NCBI RefSeq assembly: GCF_000159635.1 | Contig: NZ_GG667196.1 | Location: forward strand, 118,727-182,726 | Length of the DNA stretch: 64,000 nt | Origin: Corynebacterium lipophiloflavum DSM 44291 | Lineage (GTDB): Bacteria; Actinomycetota; Actinomycetes; Mycobacteriales; Mycobacteriaceae | Direction: 5' to 3' | In this document: in pieces, positions 19,041 to 28,092 of the stretch | How positions within the stretch are numbered: the stretch's first letter is position 1 | Layout of the letters: every line of letters begins with the position of its first letter | The notes under the pieces: model-generated | Told to the model about the DNA's origin: nothing | Databases searched by the model: none | Seen by the model: only the letters and a program-made list of their open reading frames with translations | Program-made: the position numbers and the translations under genes

Positions 19041-20033
19041 CTACGCGCTGCCGTGGATGAGCGTCAGCCCTCGCTTCGGCGTCTCGTGCAACGTCCCGGA
19101 AAGCAGGCTTCTCGCCTCGCGCGCCGAAACGTGCGTCGGTTCGACTAAGAACTGCCGGTAATGCTGCAAGTCGGTCAACCCCGCGGCCTCAACGACCGCG
19201 GTCTCCGGCACGCCCTTTTTGACTTGGTTGACAAGCCACGTCGTCCGCGCCCGGGCCATGTCGAGCACGGTGCCCCGGTGCGGAGAGCGTTTCGTAAACG
19301 TCGCAACGGTGCCCGAGTCGGCGGTCGTCCGCAGTGGCCGAAACAGCCACTCTGTACGGCTTGCTGCATTCTCGACGGCTTTAGCGACAACACCTGCCCA
19401 CTCGCGCTCGACAGGTACGAACCGCTTGTCTGCCCCGCGGTAGCCCCACGGAAAGACCACGGTGCCTTCTGCGTCGGTCTCCACGTCGCCGGCCGTGAGG
19501 TTTGCGACCTCGCCGGAGCGAAGCCCTGTGCCAAGTGCGAGTGCGAGCAGCAGGTTCGCCTGCTGACGGCGAGACTCGGTGTGCTCAGCGTCAGCCCAGG
19601 TCTTTACGCCAAGCACTTCTGCTTCGGTGTACGGTGCGGCCTTCGACTCGTTGCCGTACTCGGGACGCTGACGCGGTCCGTCGAAGTTCGGGTTGACCTG
19701 TTTGGCAATGCGGCGCAGCGTCGCCCGTGACGTGCCGCGGACGTGCGTTGCAGCGGTGTCGAGCTCCTGGTGGCAAAATGCGTTGATAGCACCCTCGCTG
19801 AACACGGCTGCAACGCTGACGTCTCGCCCAGCGTTGAACACATGCACCGCGAGACGGGTCACGAGACGAAGGGCGTTTCGGCACTGGTCAGCCGACCAGT
19901 CGGCACTGGCGACAGCGGCGACGTGCTCGCGCACGAACGGTGCGACAACGTCCCACTCGTGGGGTTCGACAACTTTCGGGGTGTAGGCCGCAATGACCTG
20001 GTGAGGGTTATTGCGAGTGGTTGTGGTGGGCAT
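19041..20033 (-). CDS. Divergent tyrosine recombinase/integrase
   Basis: A 330-residue protein with a tyrosine-recombinase layout: an N-terminal helical region, then box I GTGLRSGEVANL with Arg172, then box II with a retained Arg in RARTTW and the presumed nucleophile Tyr292 in LQHYRQFL. The His residues usual around box II are missing, so it is a divergent member. The ATG at 20033 (MPTTTTRNN) is chosen; the frame is open further upstream but would read through the palindromic operators. It lies upstream of the transposase-like gene on the same strand and downstream of a paralogue that lost key residues. Confidence 0.65.
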   Translation of the reverse strand: MPTTTTRNNPHQVIAAYTPKVVEPHEWDVVAPFVREHVAAVASADWSADQCRNALRLVTRLAVHVFNAGRDVSVAAVFSEGAINAFCHQELDTAATHVRGTSRATLRRIAKQVNPNFDGPRQRPEYGNESKAAPYTEAEVLGVKTWADAEHTESRRQQANLLLALALGTGLRSGEVANLTAGDVETDAEGTVVFPWGYRGADKRFVPVEREWAGVVAKAVENAASRTEWLFRPLRTTADSGTVATFTKRSPHRGTVLDMARARTTWLVNQVKKGVPETAVVEAAGLTDLQHYRQFLVEPTHVSAREARSLLSGTLHETPKRGLTLIHGSA

Positions 20034-20112
20034 ATTCGCTTGTCCTTGTCCGCCCACACGCAAGGTGGTGGTGGCGTGGGCTACTCCTATGGTGGAAAGA
20101 GCTAGCCCCAGT

Positions 20113-20130
20113 GTGTGCAAATTTGCACAC
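20113..20130. promoter_or_regulatory. Perfect 18-bp palindromic operator-like site
   Basis: GTGTGCAAATTTGCACAC is a perfect palindrome about 80 nt upstream of the recombinase start. Related sites follow at 20147-20164 and 22148-22165. The position suggests a repressor operator for the recombinase gene, although a recombinase-binding site is an alternative. Confidence 0.6.
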
Positions 20131-20146
20131 GACGTCAAGGTCCACA

Positions 20147-20164
20147 GCGTGCAAACATGCACAC
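20147..20164. promoter_or_regulatory. Second copy of the island palindrome
   Basis: GCGTGCAAACATGCACAC differs from the perfect site at 20113 in three positions and is centred 34 bp from it, about three helical turns. Its reverse complement matches the site at 22148 in all but one position. Two sites on one face of the helix suit cooperative binding. Confidence 0.5.
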
Positions 20165-20227
20165 ACCAGTGGCTCGTGTCCGAACGTTCTGCCTGGGCAA
20201 ACACCGCAATTTCGCAGGTCAACATGT

Positions 20228-21505
20228 CTACCACCCCCGACGGCCCGTACCGGGGTTCGGTCCGCGAGCAAAGTCAGTAAGACGACCCTCTTCGGGGGCA
20301 GGCAGTTTGCTCGAAATTGAGCGGGGTGCCTGCTTGTGTCGGTGGGCGTCCAAAGAAGCAACGGCGGTCTGTGGCTCTGGTGTCTCGGTTTCACGCTCCG
20401 GTTCGGCCTCGTCCGTGTTGTTGCTGGCCGTGCCGGGAAGCGTCACGACCACTGCGTCGGAGACCGGGGCGGAACCGGTGCCTTCCTCCACGTCAGCCAC
20501 AGGTGCGGCCTCAGACAACCGCAGCGCCGGCCAGTCTCGAAGCGGGTCTGCCAAAACGTCGAGCCTGTCGGCAAGCGTGTCGGGTGTGGCCGGGTCAAGA
20601 CGCGCGGTTTTCTCAAGGCGACGAAAGCTCTTGAGGTCAGTGCCCACCGCGGCCGCCGCAGTCTCACGCGGTAAGTGGCGCACCACCTCACGCACCCACG
20701 TCGCACGCAACCTGTCGAGTTCGACCCTGAACGAACGATTCAGGTTCAACCGTTTCGTAATTTCGCGAACGTCGCTCTCTGCGCCACCGAGCAGCAACTC
20801 GTCGGGGTCACGCTTTTGCGCCACTTCCCACACACTTCGAGCAAGCGCCGCCGCCACCGGAATGGCGGGCGCCGCGCCCTCAGCGACACGGTGCGGTACC
20901 GCAACCCACACCACGCCGTTTAAGTCGAGGGTGACGTCACGGGCTTTGACCAGAGCAACCTCCTGGCCAATGCCGGCCCCTAAGCCGAGGCCGACAATAA
21001 CGGCCGCCCGCTCCCGGCGAAGCTCGGTGGACTGTGAAACGACCCAGTGGTGCAGGCGCTGCCAGTCGTTCGGCTCGTACGGCTGTGCCGGCGGCTTTTC
21101 GATGTCCCGTCGGTGGTACAACGACAACTCCTGGCCGTTGAGCGCCTCGCGCACGAGCCGGTAGAGGTAGGCTTCTTGAGAAACCGAGTTCCTCGACTTT
21201 AAGGTTGCGAGTATCGCTGAGACGTTCGCGTCGCTGAGCACCGAGTCAACGGTGAGCGCACGCCCGGAGTTGAACGCCCTCGCGGAGGCTCGGGTCAGCA
21301 CACGCAGTACACCACGAACGTCGACGCTCGACTTCTGGTCCGCAACGAACACCTTCGACCCGGTTTCCGACTCGACAGTCGCCTTCTTCGCGGTCTCGCG
21401 GACGAAGTGAGCAATGTGTTCCCAAGCGCCGTTGTCGGTGCCTTGAGGGGCGTAGTTTTCAATACGGCGCAAGACTTCTTCGCGCTGCTGGTTGGTCAGT
21501 GTCAA
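20228..21505 (-). CDS. Recombinase-like protein lacking box-I Arg and Tyr nucleophile
   Basis: A 425-residue paralogue of the downstream recombinase, judged by parallel motifs: GAGIGQEVALVKARDV aligns with GTGLRSGEVANLTAGDV, and LDRLRATW...VGTDLKSFRRL aligns with RARTTW...GLTDLQHYRQF. In this alignment the box-I Arg is Gly and the nucleophilic Tyr is Phe294, so strand cleavage is not expected. About 130 extra acidic/Pro-rich residues form the C-terminus. The start is uncertain: TTG at 21505 (MTLTNQQREE) gives a natural N-terminus, while the frame is open to 21682. Likely an accessory or DNA-binding partner in the same cassette. Confidence 0.5.
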   Translation of the reverse strand: MTLTNQQREEVLRRIENYAPQGTDNGAWEHIAHFVRETAKKATVESETGSKVFVADQKSSVDVRGVLRVLTRASARAFNSGRALTVDSVLSDANVSAILATLKSRNSVSQEAYLYRLVREALNGQELSLYHRRDIEKPPAQPYEPNDWQRLHHWVVSQSTELRRERAAVIVGLGLGAGIGQEVALVKARDVTLDLNGVVWVAVPHRVAEGAAPAIPVAAALARSVWEVAQKRDPDELLLGGAESDVREITKRLNLNRSFRVELDRLRATWVREVVRHLPRETAAAAVGTDLKSFRRLEKTARLDPATPDTLADRLDVLADPLRDWPALRLSEAAPVADVEEGTGSAPVSDAVVVTLPGTASNNTDEAEPERETETPEPQTAVASLDAHRHKQAPRSISSKLPAPEEGRLTDFARGPNPGTGRRGW

Positions 21506-21651
21506 GCTGCACCGCCTCGGGTCTCGGGACGGTCCTCGCCACGGGTGGACGGGGCGGGGTGCGCGGCGGAAGTGGACGTGACACCGAAGCCGGTACCCCC
21601 GCCTAATGCTTGCACTACGGTTCGCTGCATTTGGGCTGTAGCGTGGCAGGC
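21506..21651. promoter_or_regulatory. Divergent intergenic region of recombinase cassette and HTH gene
   Basis: A 146-nt divergent gap if the TTG start at 21505 is right. It is GC-rich near the recombinase-like gene. No copy of the GTGTGCA palindrome is present here, so the HTH gene itself does not carry that operator in its immediate upstream region. Confidence 0.35.
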
Positions 21652-21993
21652 ATGGCCCAGTTCCCTCCACCGCGACGCGCATACGAGACGTGGCCCGACG
21701 TGGACGTCGAGACGGTGCCCGAGGTCTACCGCAAGGCTTGGGCGCTGCGGGACAACCTCGTGAAAACGGTCGAGTACTACGTTGCCGAGGGTTGGGCGAA
21801 GAACAGGTCCGACTTCGCCCGCAGGTGCGGGTTGCACCCCTCTGTGCTCTCGCGCTGGGTCACAGGTGACGTGTGGCCGTCTGCCGACACCGTTGCCGCC
21901 GTCGAGGCCGCGGTTCACATGCCAATGTGGCCGTACCAGAAGGCTCCGTCGCACAGGGGTTTGAAGTCGAAGGGCGGGTATGACTACCCGTAA
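21652..21993 (+). CDS. Small XRE-like helix-turn-helix DNA-binding protein
   Basis: A 113-residue protein. After a Pro-rich N-terminus, residues about 30-85 form a helical domain with NRSDFARRCGLHPSVLSRW, a good match to an XRE/Cro-type helix-turn-helix, followed by a third helix (SADTVAAVEAAV). The ATG at 21652 is chosen over a TTG at 21610. It is divergent from the recombinase cassette and points towards the type III restriction-modification operon. It is the obvious candidate to bind the palindromes at 20113, 20147 and 22148; that link is inferred. Confidence 0.65.
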   Translation: MAQFPPPRRAYETWPDVDVETVPEVYRKAWALRDNLVKTVEYYVAEGWAKNRSDFARRCGLHPSVLSRWVTGDVWPSADTVAAVEAAVHMPMWPYQKAPSHRGLKSKGGYDYP

Positions 21994-22362
21994 GCCGTGC
22001 GACTGTGTGCTGGTGAACGTTTCGTTGTTTCGCATGGCTAAAACGCTCGCACACTCGCAAAAGTACACCCCCTGGCAAGCGCAAGTCGTTCCGATTCGAT
22101 GTGTCGACGTGGGTGGCCGAAACGACGTCGACGGGAGTGGTGGAAGCGTGTGCATGTTTGCACACGCGGATTACCCCGTCCGGGGGTAGTTGATTGACCT
22201 ATTCCGGGGGTGTTATGCGTGATTGCTTATATGGCGGCAGTACGAACTTTTTGGTGTCGAAAACAGGTTCGCCGTATAGGACGTTTTGTCGGGCCAGTGT
22301 CGTTGCCCCGGCTACTCTGATAAGCGACGAAAACACACCCGACTAGCGCTAAGGAGACACAG
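21994..22362. promoter_or_regulatory. Intergenic region upstream of mod
   Basis: A 369-nt gap. A 69-codon open frame starts inside the end of the HTH gene (21980-22189), but it reads through the operator and has no ribosome site of its own, so I do not call it. The operator lies about 200 nt before mod. An A/T-richer stretch around 22200-22340 probably holds the mod promoter, and AAGGAG lies 8 nt before the TTG start at 22363. Confidence 0.45.
22146..22167. promoter_or_regulatory. Third island palindrome, upstream of the restriction-modification operon
   Basis: GTGTGCATGTTTGCACAC (22148-22165) extends to matching GC arms on both sides, giving nine paired bases each side of a four-base centre. 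It is the reverse-complement form of the site at 20147. Its position between the HTH gene and mod suggests control of the type III operon by the same factor that acts on the recombinase gene. Confidence 0.55.
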
Positions 22363-24372
22363 TTGGGCAGACAACAACGCCTTGAGCTGACCTGGACAAA
22401 CAAAGACAAGGCACTCATTCCTACCGAGCAAGGACGTTATGGCTACACCTGGGTTGACCCGCGGGACCCGAGGTATTGCGAAACGAGGGTGCTAACGGTT
22501 GACGAGACGGTGGCCGGGACGAGGTCGGACAAGGAGGAAGGCACCACCTACTCCGAGCGAGCCGACCTAGAACCGCAGTCAGACAACCTGCTCATTCTGG
22601 GCGAGTCCGGCGACGTGCTGGAGGCACTCACGCGAATGCCCGAGTGGTCCGAGAAGTACGTCGGCAAGGTCAAGTGCATTTACATTGACCCGCCGTTCAA
22701 CACAGCGCAGACCTTCGCCAACTACGAGGACAACCTGGAACACTCCGTCTGGCTCACCATGATGCGAGACCGACTGCTTCACATGCGGGACCTTCTGTCC
22801 GAGGACGGCTCGATTTGGGTCCACCTTGACGATGTAGAGAACCACCGGATGAGGGTGCTGCTCGATGAGGTGTTCGGGGCGGGGAATTTCCTGGCCGAAA
22901 TCACTTGGAAGAAGGGCGCTCAGGTCCGCAATAATTCTGGCGACTTCTCGTCGGATAGCGACTTCATCACGGTGTATGCAAAGGATCGCACCGAATTTGA
23001 TTTGAACAAACTCGAAGCAACCTCCGAGATGCTCGGTAGATACCGCCAGGACGACGGTGACCTAAACCTCTGGCAGTCCATTGGCAGTGCCGCAGCCCAC
23101 TCAGTATCGCGGCGTCAGCACCCAAGTGTTTACGGCATTCAACACCCTGTTACTGGTGAGATGATGTATCCCCCGAGCAACTCAAACTGGAGGTATGCCC
23201 AAGAGAAGATGCTGAGTAGCCTTCGCGAATGGGCTCCCTATGAGCTGGGAGAAGTTACGGACGAGGAACTCACGGAACGAGCTCGTGTGGAGGGGCCGTC
23301 CATCGAGCTACGGACAGATGTTCGTCCGTTGGTCATTCCAAACTGGTCCGAAGAGGTCGCAAACCAAGCTCTTGCTCGTCACAAGGAGGGGTGCTGGCCC
23401 GACGTATTCTTCACCAAGGGCGGCTACGGTGGACTCCGAGTTAAGGGACGAGTGCCGGAAGACTTTGGATCTACTCCGCGAACCATTTGGGATGACGTTG
23501 GGTTTAACGACACGGCGAAGCGTGAATTGCAGGCTATTTTTCCCAGGATTAAGGCGTTTGACACCCCTAAACCTGAACGCCTTTTGGAGCGCATCATCCA
23601 CATCGCAACGAACCCCGGCGACATTGTTCTCGACGTGTTCGCCGGTTCGGGAACCACCGCGGCCGTCGCCCAGAAAATGGGCCGCCGCTGGGTGACCTGC
23701 GAGCTCGTAGAAGACACGTTCAACCGCTTTACCCGCCCGCGCCTGGAGAAGGTTGTCAACAACGAAGACCAGGGTGGTATCACCCTCCAGAAGGAGGAGC
23801 GAGCCGACGCTACCGAGGACGGTTTGCCCGAGGGACTTACCCCGGAAGAAGCCCAGAAGTTCACCTCGCTGCTGAATAAGACCATCAAGAACGCCGACGA
23901 GCTCAAGAAAAACGCTGCGGTGAAACAACTCAAGTCCATGACCAAGACCAAGCCTGTCAAGGGTGTGGTCAACTGGCGCGGCGGCGGAGGGTTCCAGATC
24001 GCCCACCTTGAGCCTGCCTGCTTCGACTACGACCCCGAAGTTGCTCTAACCACGTTGACCGAGCACGCCACCGGTGAGTTGCTCGTGCGTTCTGTGGCCG
24101 CACAGCTTCGCTTTGCACTTACCCCGAACGACCTGCACTTCGACGGCAAGCGCGGCCGCGAGCACCTCGTTGTAGTCGAGGGTGTCCTGGACGAGGAGAA
24201 GATTGACGAAGTCATGTCTCACCTCCCAGAAGGCCACTCCGTCCTGTTCGCCGCGACCGTGGTCGATGACTTCGCCCGCGAGCATGTCCGCTTGTTCAAG
24301 AACGGCTCGCGAGTAGTCCACGTCCCGCTTGAGGTCTTCCCGTATTCCGACGCTGCCGAGGAGGAGAAGTAA
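22363..24372 (+). CDS. mod: Type III restriction-modification DNA methyltransferase subunit (Mod)
   Basis: A 669-residue beta-class N6-adenine methyltransferase. The catalytic motif IV DPPFNTA (residues 109-115) comes before the SAM-binding motif FAGSGTT (about 425-431), with the variable target-recognition region between them (about 180-370). That order is the beta arrangement used by type III Mod. A C-terminal extension of roughly 200 residues suits contact with Res. It starts with TTG, well placed after AAGGAG. Mod sets sequence specificity for both modification and cleavage. The stop is 2 nt before the res start codon. Confidence 0.92.
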   Translation: MGRQQRLELTWTNKDKALIPTEQGRYGYTWVDPRDPRYCETRVLTVDETVAGTRSDKEEGTTYSERADLEPQSDNLLILGESGDVLEALTRMPEWSEKYVGKVKCIYIDPPFNTAQTFANYEDNLEHSVWLTMMRDRLLHMRDLLSEDGSIWVHLDDVENHRMRVLLDEVFGAGNFLAEITWKKGAQVRNNSGDFSSDSDFITVYAKDRTEFDLNKLEATSEMLGRYRQDDGDLNLWQSIGSAAAHSVSRRQHPSVYGIQHPVTGEMMYPPSNSNWRYAQEKMLSSLREWAPYELGEVTDEELTERARVEGPSIELRTDVRPLVIPNWSEEVANQALARHKEGCWPDVFFTKGGYGGLRVKGRVPEDFGSTPRTIWDDVGFNDTAKRELQAIFPRIKAFDTPKPERLLERIIHIATNPGDIVLDVFAGSGTTAAVAQKMGRRWVTCELVEDTFNRFTRPRLEKVVNNEDQGGITLQKEERADATEDGLPEGLTPEEAQKFTSLLNKTIKNADELKKNAAVKQLKSMTKTKPVKGVVNWRGGGGFQIAHLEPACFDYDPEVALTTLTEHATGELLVRSVAAQLRFALTPNDLHFDGKRGREHLVVVEGVLDEEKIDEVMSHLPEGHSVLFAATVVDDFAREHVRLFKNGSRVVHVPLEVFPYSDAAEEEK

Positions 24373-24374
24373 CC

Positions 24375-26954
24375 ATGGCACAGAAATTGAACCTCTCCTA
24401 CGACGAAAACCTGGTTGCAGAACTCTCGAACAAGTTCGACCTCCGCGACCCGAACGCCGAAGCGCTTGCCGACTTGGTGAAACGGATCGAGGAGGGCAAC
24501 TACGACGCTTTAGAACCGCTGGTGCTCAACCTCGCAACGGGTGCTGGCAAGACCTACGTCATGGCCGCGTTTATCGAGTACCTGCGCCGTCAGGGACACC
24601 CCAACGTCATGGTGGTCACACCCACCAAGGTCGTCCAGGACAAGACCGTTCTCGACTTCACGGAAGGCTCGCACCGTTACATTGGCGGCTTCGACGTTCC
24701 GCCACGGCTTGTCACTCCGGGTGACGTGTCGAACCTTCGAGTCGATAACGTCGCGTCCGACCTGTTTGTGGGCGAAGGTGCCTCTACGCTGTACGTTTTC
24801 AATGTTCAGCAGCTTTTCCCGCCTAAGGACGGCGGCAAGAACGTCGCAACGGGAGACGAAGCGGCGCGCCGCAAGACATGGAAGTTCCAGGAGGACTCCG
24901 GCGCGCTGGCGCAACGGTTGATCGACACGGAAGACTTGATCATTATCGCCGACGAGTCGCACCTGTTCGGCTCCACCGCGAAGACATTCCGCAAGTCGCT
25001 AACTTCGCTGAAACCCGCCGTAACTGTGGGGCTGACGGCCTCGCCGGACAAGGGCGACGACATTGTCTACCACTACCCGCTGTGGCGTGCTATCCAGGAC
25101 GGTTACGTCAAGCAGCCGGTGCTGGTCTACCGCGAGTCGGGTTACGACTCGGAAGATCGTCAGCTCCAAGACGCTTTGTCACTGTTGGCTATCAAGGAAG
25201 AGGCGTACGCGAACTACAGGGCCGCACACCCGAACGGCAAGCAGACCAAGCCGTTGCTGTTCGTGGTCTGCTCCGGCGTGCCGCACGCCACCGAGGTTGC
25301 CGATAGGCTTCGCGGACCAGGCTTCGTCAATGACCCGCTCGCGGTGCTCCAGGTGGACAACGAGCACAACGACAACACCACCCAGTCGTTCTTGCGCTAC
25401 CTCGATACGGACAACTCCCCGGTTCGGGTGATCGTCTCGGTCAACAAGCTGCGAGAAGGTTGGGACACCAAGCGCATCGCGGTGATGTGTACGCTTCGCA
25501 CGATGGGCTCTGAGGTGCTCACCCAGCAGGTCATGGGCCGGGGACTCCGCCTGCCGTTCGGAGCGCTGACTAGGGTGCCGGCCATTGACGAGCTGGACAT
25601 TTTGTCGCACGAGTCCTTCGTCAAACTGCTGGAAAGCGAGAACGTCCTCAAGCAGTTCGGTATTGAAGACGCGGTGCGAGAAGATGACGACAAGGAGATC
25701 ATCACCCCGCCTGGCACGACCAACCCGCCACAGGTGGGCACTGGTGCTGGCACCGGTGCTACGGGTGATACCTCTACCGACACCGGCGAGAAAGGCACCA
25801 CGGTGCAGCCAGGCGAAGACTCTCGCACCTCTGGTGACGGTCCTGACACCCCAGCAGTTGACCGCACCGTCGGCACCCGAGCACTCACCGACGAAGACGA
25901 CGTTGCGAAAGGCGTTGAGATATTCACGCCGGTCATCGTCAACATCAACGAGAAATTCGCCGGCACCACCTTCGACTTCCCGTCTTCAACCATGACAAAG
26001 ACGAAGAAGCAGTTCGAGCTAGTCGATGTCCCGAACTCCGTCATTGTCGAACGCGCGGACAAGGTCACCGACACCGACGAGTACCTGGCCCGCACGAAGA
26101 TCAGCGTGGCAGACGAGGGCAACAAAATCGAACTCGACAACGACGAGCGCTTCGCTGTACCAAGTTTCAAACAGACTCCTTCCCAAGTCGCCGCGGAACT
26201 GATTCGTCGCGTCATGGGTTCCGGAGCGGTTGCCGCAACGGCGGAGAATACGAGCCAACTGAAGCGCCGCATTGTGCCGGCGTTTATGGAGGCGACGAAG
26301 ATCGAACAGTGGACAGAGAAAGCCAAAGAGTCCGCGGCCCGACACTTGCGCGAGCTCGTTGTCGAGGAGTCCAGGAAGGCGAACGCCCAGACCGGGACCA
26401 CGGTGTCCATCCACCCGGTTACCCTCCCGATTGACGACTCATTTTCCCTGGATCTCGACAAGAAGATCCTCGACCTGCTCGACCGGCAGGAAGAGAGCGC
26501 GGGTAAGGCAGGTTTCAGCACCGCGGAGTACTACGGCACCTGGAAGAAGGGACTGTTCGAGGCCGCACGCTTCGACTCGTTTACCGGCGAATACCGCCTG
26601 GCGGCACTACTCGACCTCGACCCGAACGTGGTGTGGTGGAAGCGGATCTACGCCCATGAGGGCGCACGGGTGGCCTACACCCCGCACAACTCGTACGTTC
26701 CAGATTTCGTGGTCTTCGACAAGGACGGCACCCACTGGATTGTCGAAGCCAAGGAGAACCGCGGCCGCGACGACGAGCGCGTCCAAGCCAAGCGAGCAGC
26801 CGCCGAGCGCGTGGTGCGCCAGCTCGTCGGCATGCCGGAGTATGAGGACCAAACCTGGGGCTACCTCATTGCCTATGAGGACGACATCGCTTCTTCCGAT
26901 TCGTGGGCCGATCTGCTTGCCGGATCGGTGACGGAGCGGATGCCGAGACTCTAG
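24375..26954 (+). CDS. res: Type III restriction endonuclease subunit (Res)
   Basis: An 859-residue SF2 helicase-nuclease. Walker A is ATGAGKT (residues 54-60), motif II ADESHLF near 192, the TASPDKG motif near 220, and motif VI QQVMGRGLRLPF near 385. A Thr/Gly/Pro-rich linker lies around residues 450-500. The C-terminal PD-(D/E)xK nuclease reads VPDFVVFDKDG followed by WIVEAKE (near 776-793). All parts needed for ATP-driven translocation and cleavage look intact. It is translated from the same mRNA as mod. Confidence 0.92.
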   Translation: MAQKLNLSYDENLVAELSNKFDLRDPNAEALADLVKRIEEGNYDALEPLVLNLATGAGKTYVMAAFIEYLRRQGHPNVMVVTPTKVVQDKTVLDFTEGSHRYIGGFDVPPRLVTPGDVSNLRVDNVASDLFVGEGASTLYVFNVQQLFPPKDGGKNVATGDEAARRKTWKFQEDSGALAQRLIDTEDLIIIADESHLFGSTAKTFRKSLTSLKPAVTVGLTASPDKGDDIVYHYPLWRAIQDGYVKQPVLVYRESGYDSEDRQLQDALSLLAIKEEAYANYRAAHPNGKQTKPLLFVVCSGVPHATEVADRLRGPGFVNDPLAVLQVDNEHNDNTTQSFLRYLDTDNSPVRVIVSVNKLREGWDTKRIAVMCTLRTMGSEVLTQQVMGRGLRLPFGALTRVPAIDELDILSHESFVKLLESENVLKQFGIEDAVREDDDKEIITPPGTTNPPQVGTGAGTGATGDTSTDTGEKGTTVQPGEDSRTSGDGPDTPAVDRTVGTRALTDEDDVAKGVEIFTPVIVNINEKFAGTTFDFPSSTMTKTKKQFELVDVPNSVIVERADKVTDTDEYLARTKISVADEGNKIELDNDERFAVPSFKQTPSQVAAELIRRVMGSGAVAATAENTSQLKRRIVPAFMEATKIEQWTEKAKESAARHLRELVVEESRKANAQTGTTVSIHPVTLPIDDSFSLDLDKKILDLLDRQEESAGKAGFSTAEYYGTWKKGLFEAARFDSFTGEYRLAALLDLDPNVVWWKRIYAHEGARVAYTPHNSYVPDFVVFDKDGTHWIVEAKENRGRDDERVQAKRAAAERVVRQLVGMPEYEDQTWGYLIAYEDDIASSDSWADLLAGSVTERMPRL

Positions 26955-26988
26955 TAAACGATGTAAACGATGAAGCAGAGGCGTGGCG

Positions 26989-28092
26989 ATGCGCCTTCTT
27001 GTGGCGGCCAGGGAAGGGAAGCTATTGGGCGGGCTAGACGTAAAGATTTGTTGGTGGTGCGGTATTAACCCCGCTTCATCACGCGAGCACCGAATTAAAC
27101 GTTCACGTTTGGAAGCGGAGACTTCCAGCGGAGGGCCCTTGACGTACTTCGCCGCAGGGTTTCGACCAACTACTCTCCGAAGTACAGACGCGCAGGCAGT
27201 GAAGTTCGGGAAGACACTGTGCCAGCCTTGCAACTCAACGAGGTCGCAACCGTTCGACGCAGCCTACGACCATTTTGTGGGCTGGACTAAAGCCAACCGT
27301 GAACGGCTTCGAACTGTCCCGCACATAGACTGGTCTGAAGTTTTCGCAGAGACGAACTACGACAACCGACACCTTGCGCGTTATTACGTCAAAAACATGT
27401 GCTGCCGAATCGTTGACAGTGGTGCAGACGTGCCAAAACAGTTAGTTACATTCCTCGATGATTTAGACGCTGAATCTCCGCTCGGTGTCATCATATACCG
27501 AGACTACGGACCCGACGAAGTGACAAGTGACGGCATTCTTTCCGACCCTTTCGCCAGCAGGACGAGCCAAGGAAGTGGAGAGTTACTCGAAAACACCAAT
27601 GAACCCAGCGCATTCTTTACGATAATCGAAGACGGTTTCATCGGGTGTTTGGTGGGATACTACGCCCCTCCCTACCGCCCGGCGTACCAAGAGAGCATCT
27701 CTCGTGGCACGCGGTCACCAATCTACGAGCCGAAACGCCAGCTCATGTGGGCAGCACCGTTATTCAAAGACAAGTGGTTTTTGGAACACGCCATTCAGGA
27801 AAAGCAAAGATTGGGTCGTGATCTTTCTGAAGAAGAAGTTCAAGGAATTGCCGATTCCTTTAACTCAATTCCTCCATTTGTTCCACTTGCCATCGAGAGC
27901 CCGCCATCCACTGTTGACCCACTTGAATGGCTCACTGCGCAAGTGAGCTTCAACTCAGCTAGTCATCTTGTAGGAGGGTCTGTAAGCAAGTTTGATTTCC
28001 CAGTACACGCATCCCGTCCGAAACGGTTTTCTCCCCGCCAAGCGCTCCTTCTGCTCATCCAGCAGGTGCGGAAAGTCCTTATGCGACTCTGA
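26989..28092 (+). CDS. HNH-type zinc-finger protein associated with the type III operon
   Basis: A 367-residue protein. Its N-terminal part has CWWCG (near residue 21), SREHRIKRS (near 32) and LCQPCNSTRS (near 77), the two CxxC pairs around an EH motif seen in HNH/GATase-like nucleases. The long C-terminus is not recognised. It begins 34 nt after res on the same strand, so it is probably part of the operon and may add a nuclease to the defence module or be an unrelated island gene. It is visibly richer in A+T than its neighbours. ATG at 26989 or GTG at 26983 can be the start. Two 9-bp GTAAACGAT repeats lie between it and res. Confidence 0.55.
   Translation: MRLLVAAREGKLLGGLDVKICWWCGINPASSREHRIKRSRLEAETSSGGPLTYFAAGFRPTTLRSTDAQAVKFGKTLCQPCNSTRSQPFDAAYDHFVGWTKANRERLRTVPHIDWSEVFAETNYDNRHLARYYVKNMCCRIVDSGADVPKQLVTFLDDLDAESPLGVIIYRDYGPDEVTSDGILSDPFASRTSQGSGELLENTNEPSAFFTIIEDGFIGCLVGYYAPPYRPAYQESISRGTRSPIYEPKRQLMWAAPLFKDKWFLEHAIQEKQRLGRDLSEEEVQGIADSFNSIPPFVPLAIESPPSTVDPLEWLTAQVSFNSASHLVGGSVSKFDFPVHASRPKRFSPRQALLLLIQQVRKVLMRL

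Noticed and set aside
21980..22189. 69-residue frame overlapping the end of the HTH gene
   Set aside because: It reads through the palindromic operator, lacks its own ribosome site and has no recognised pattern.
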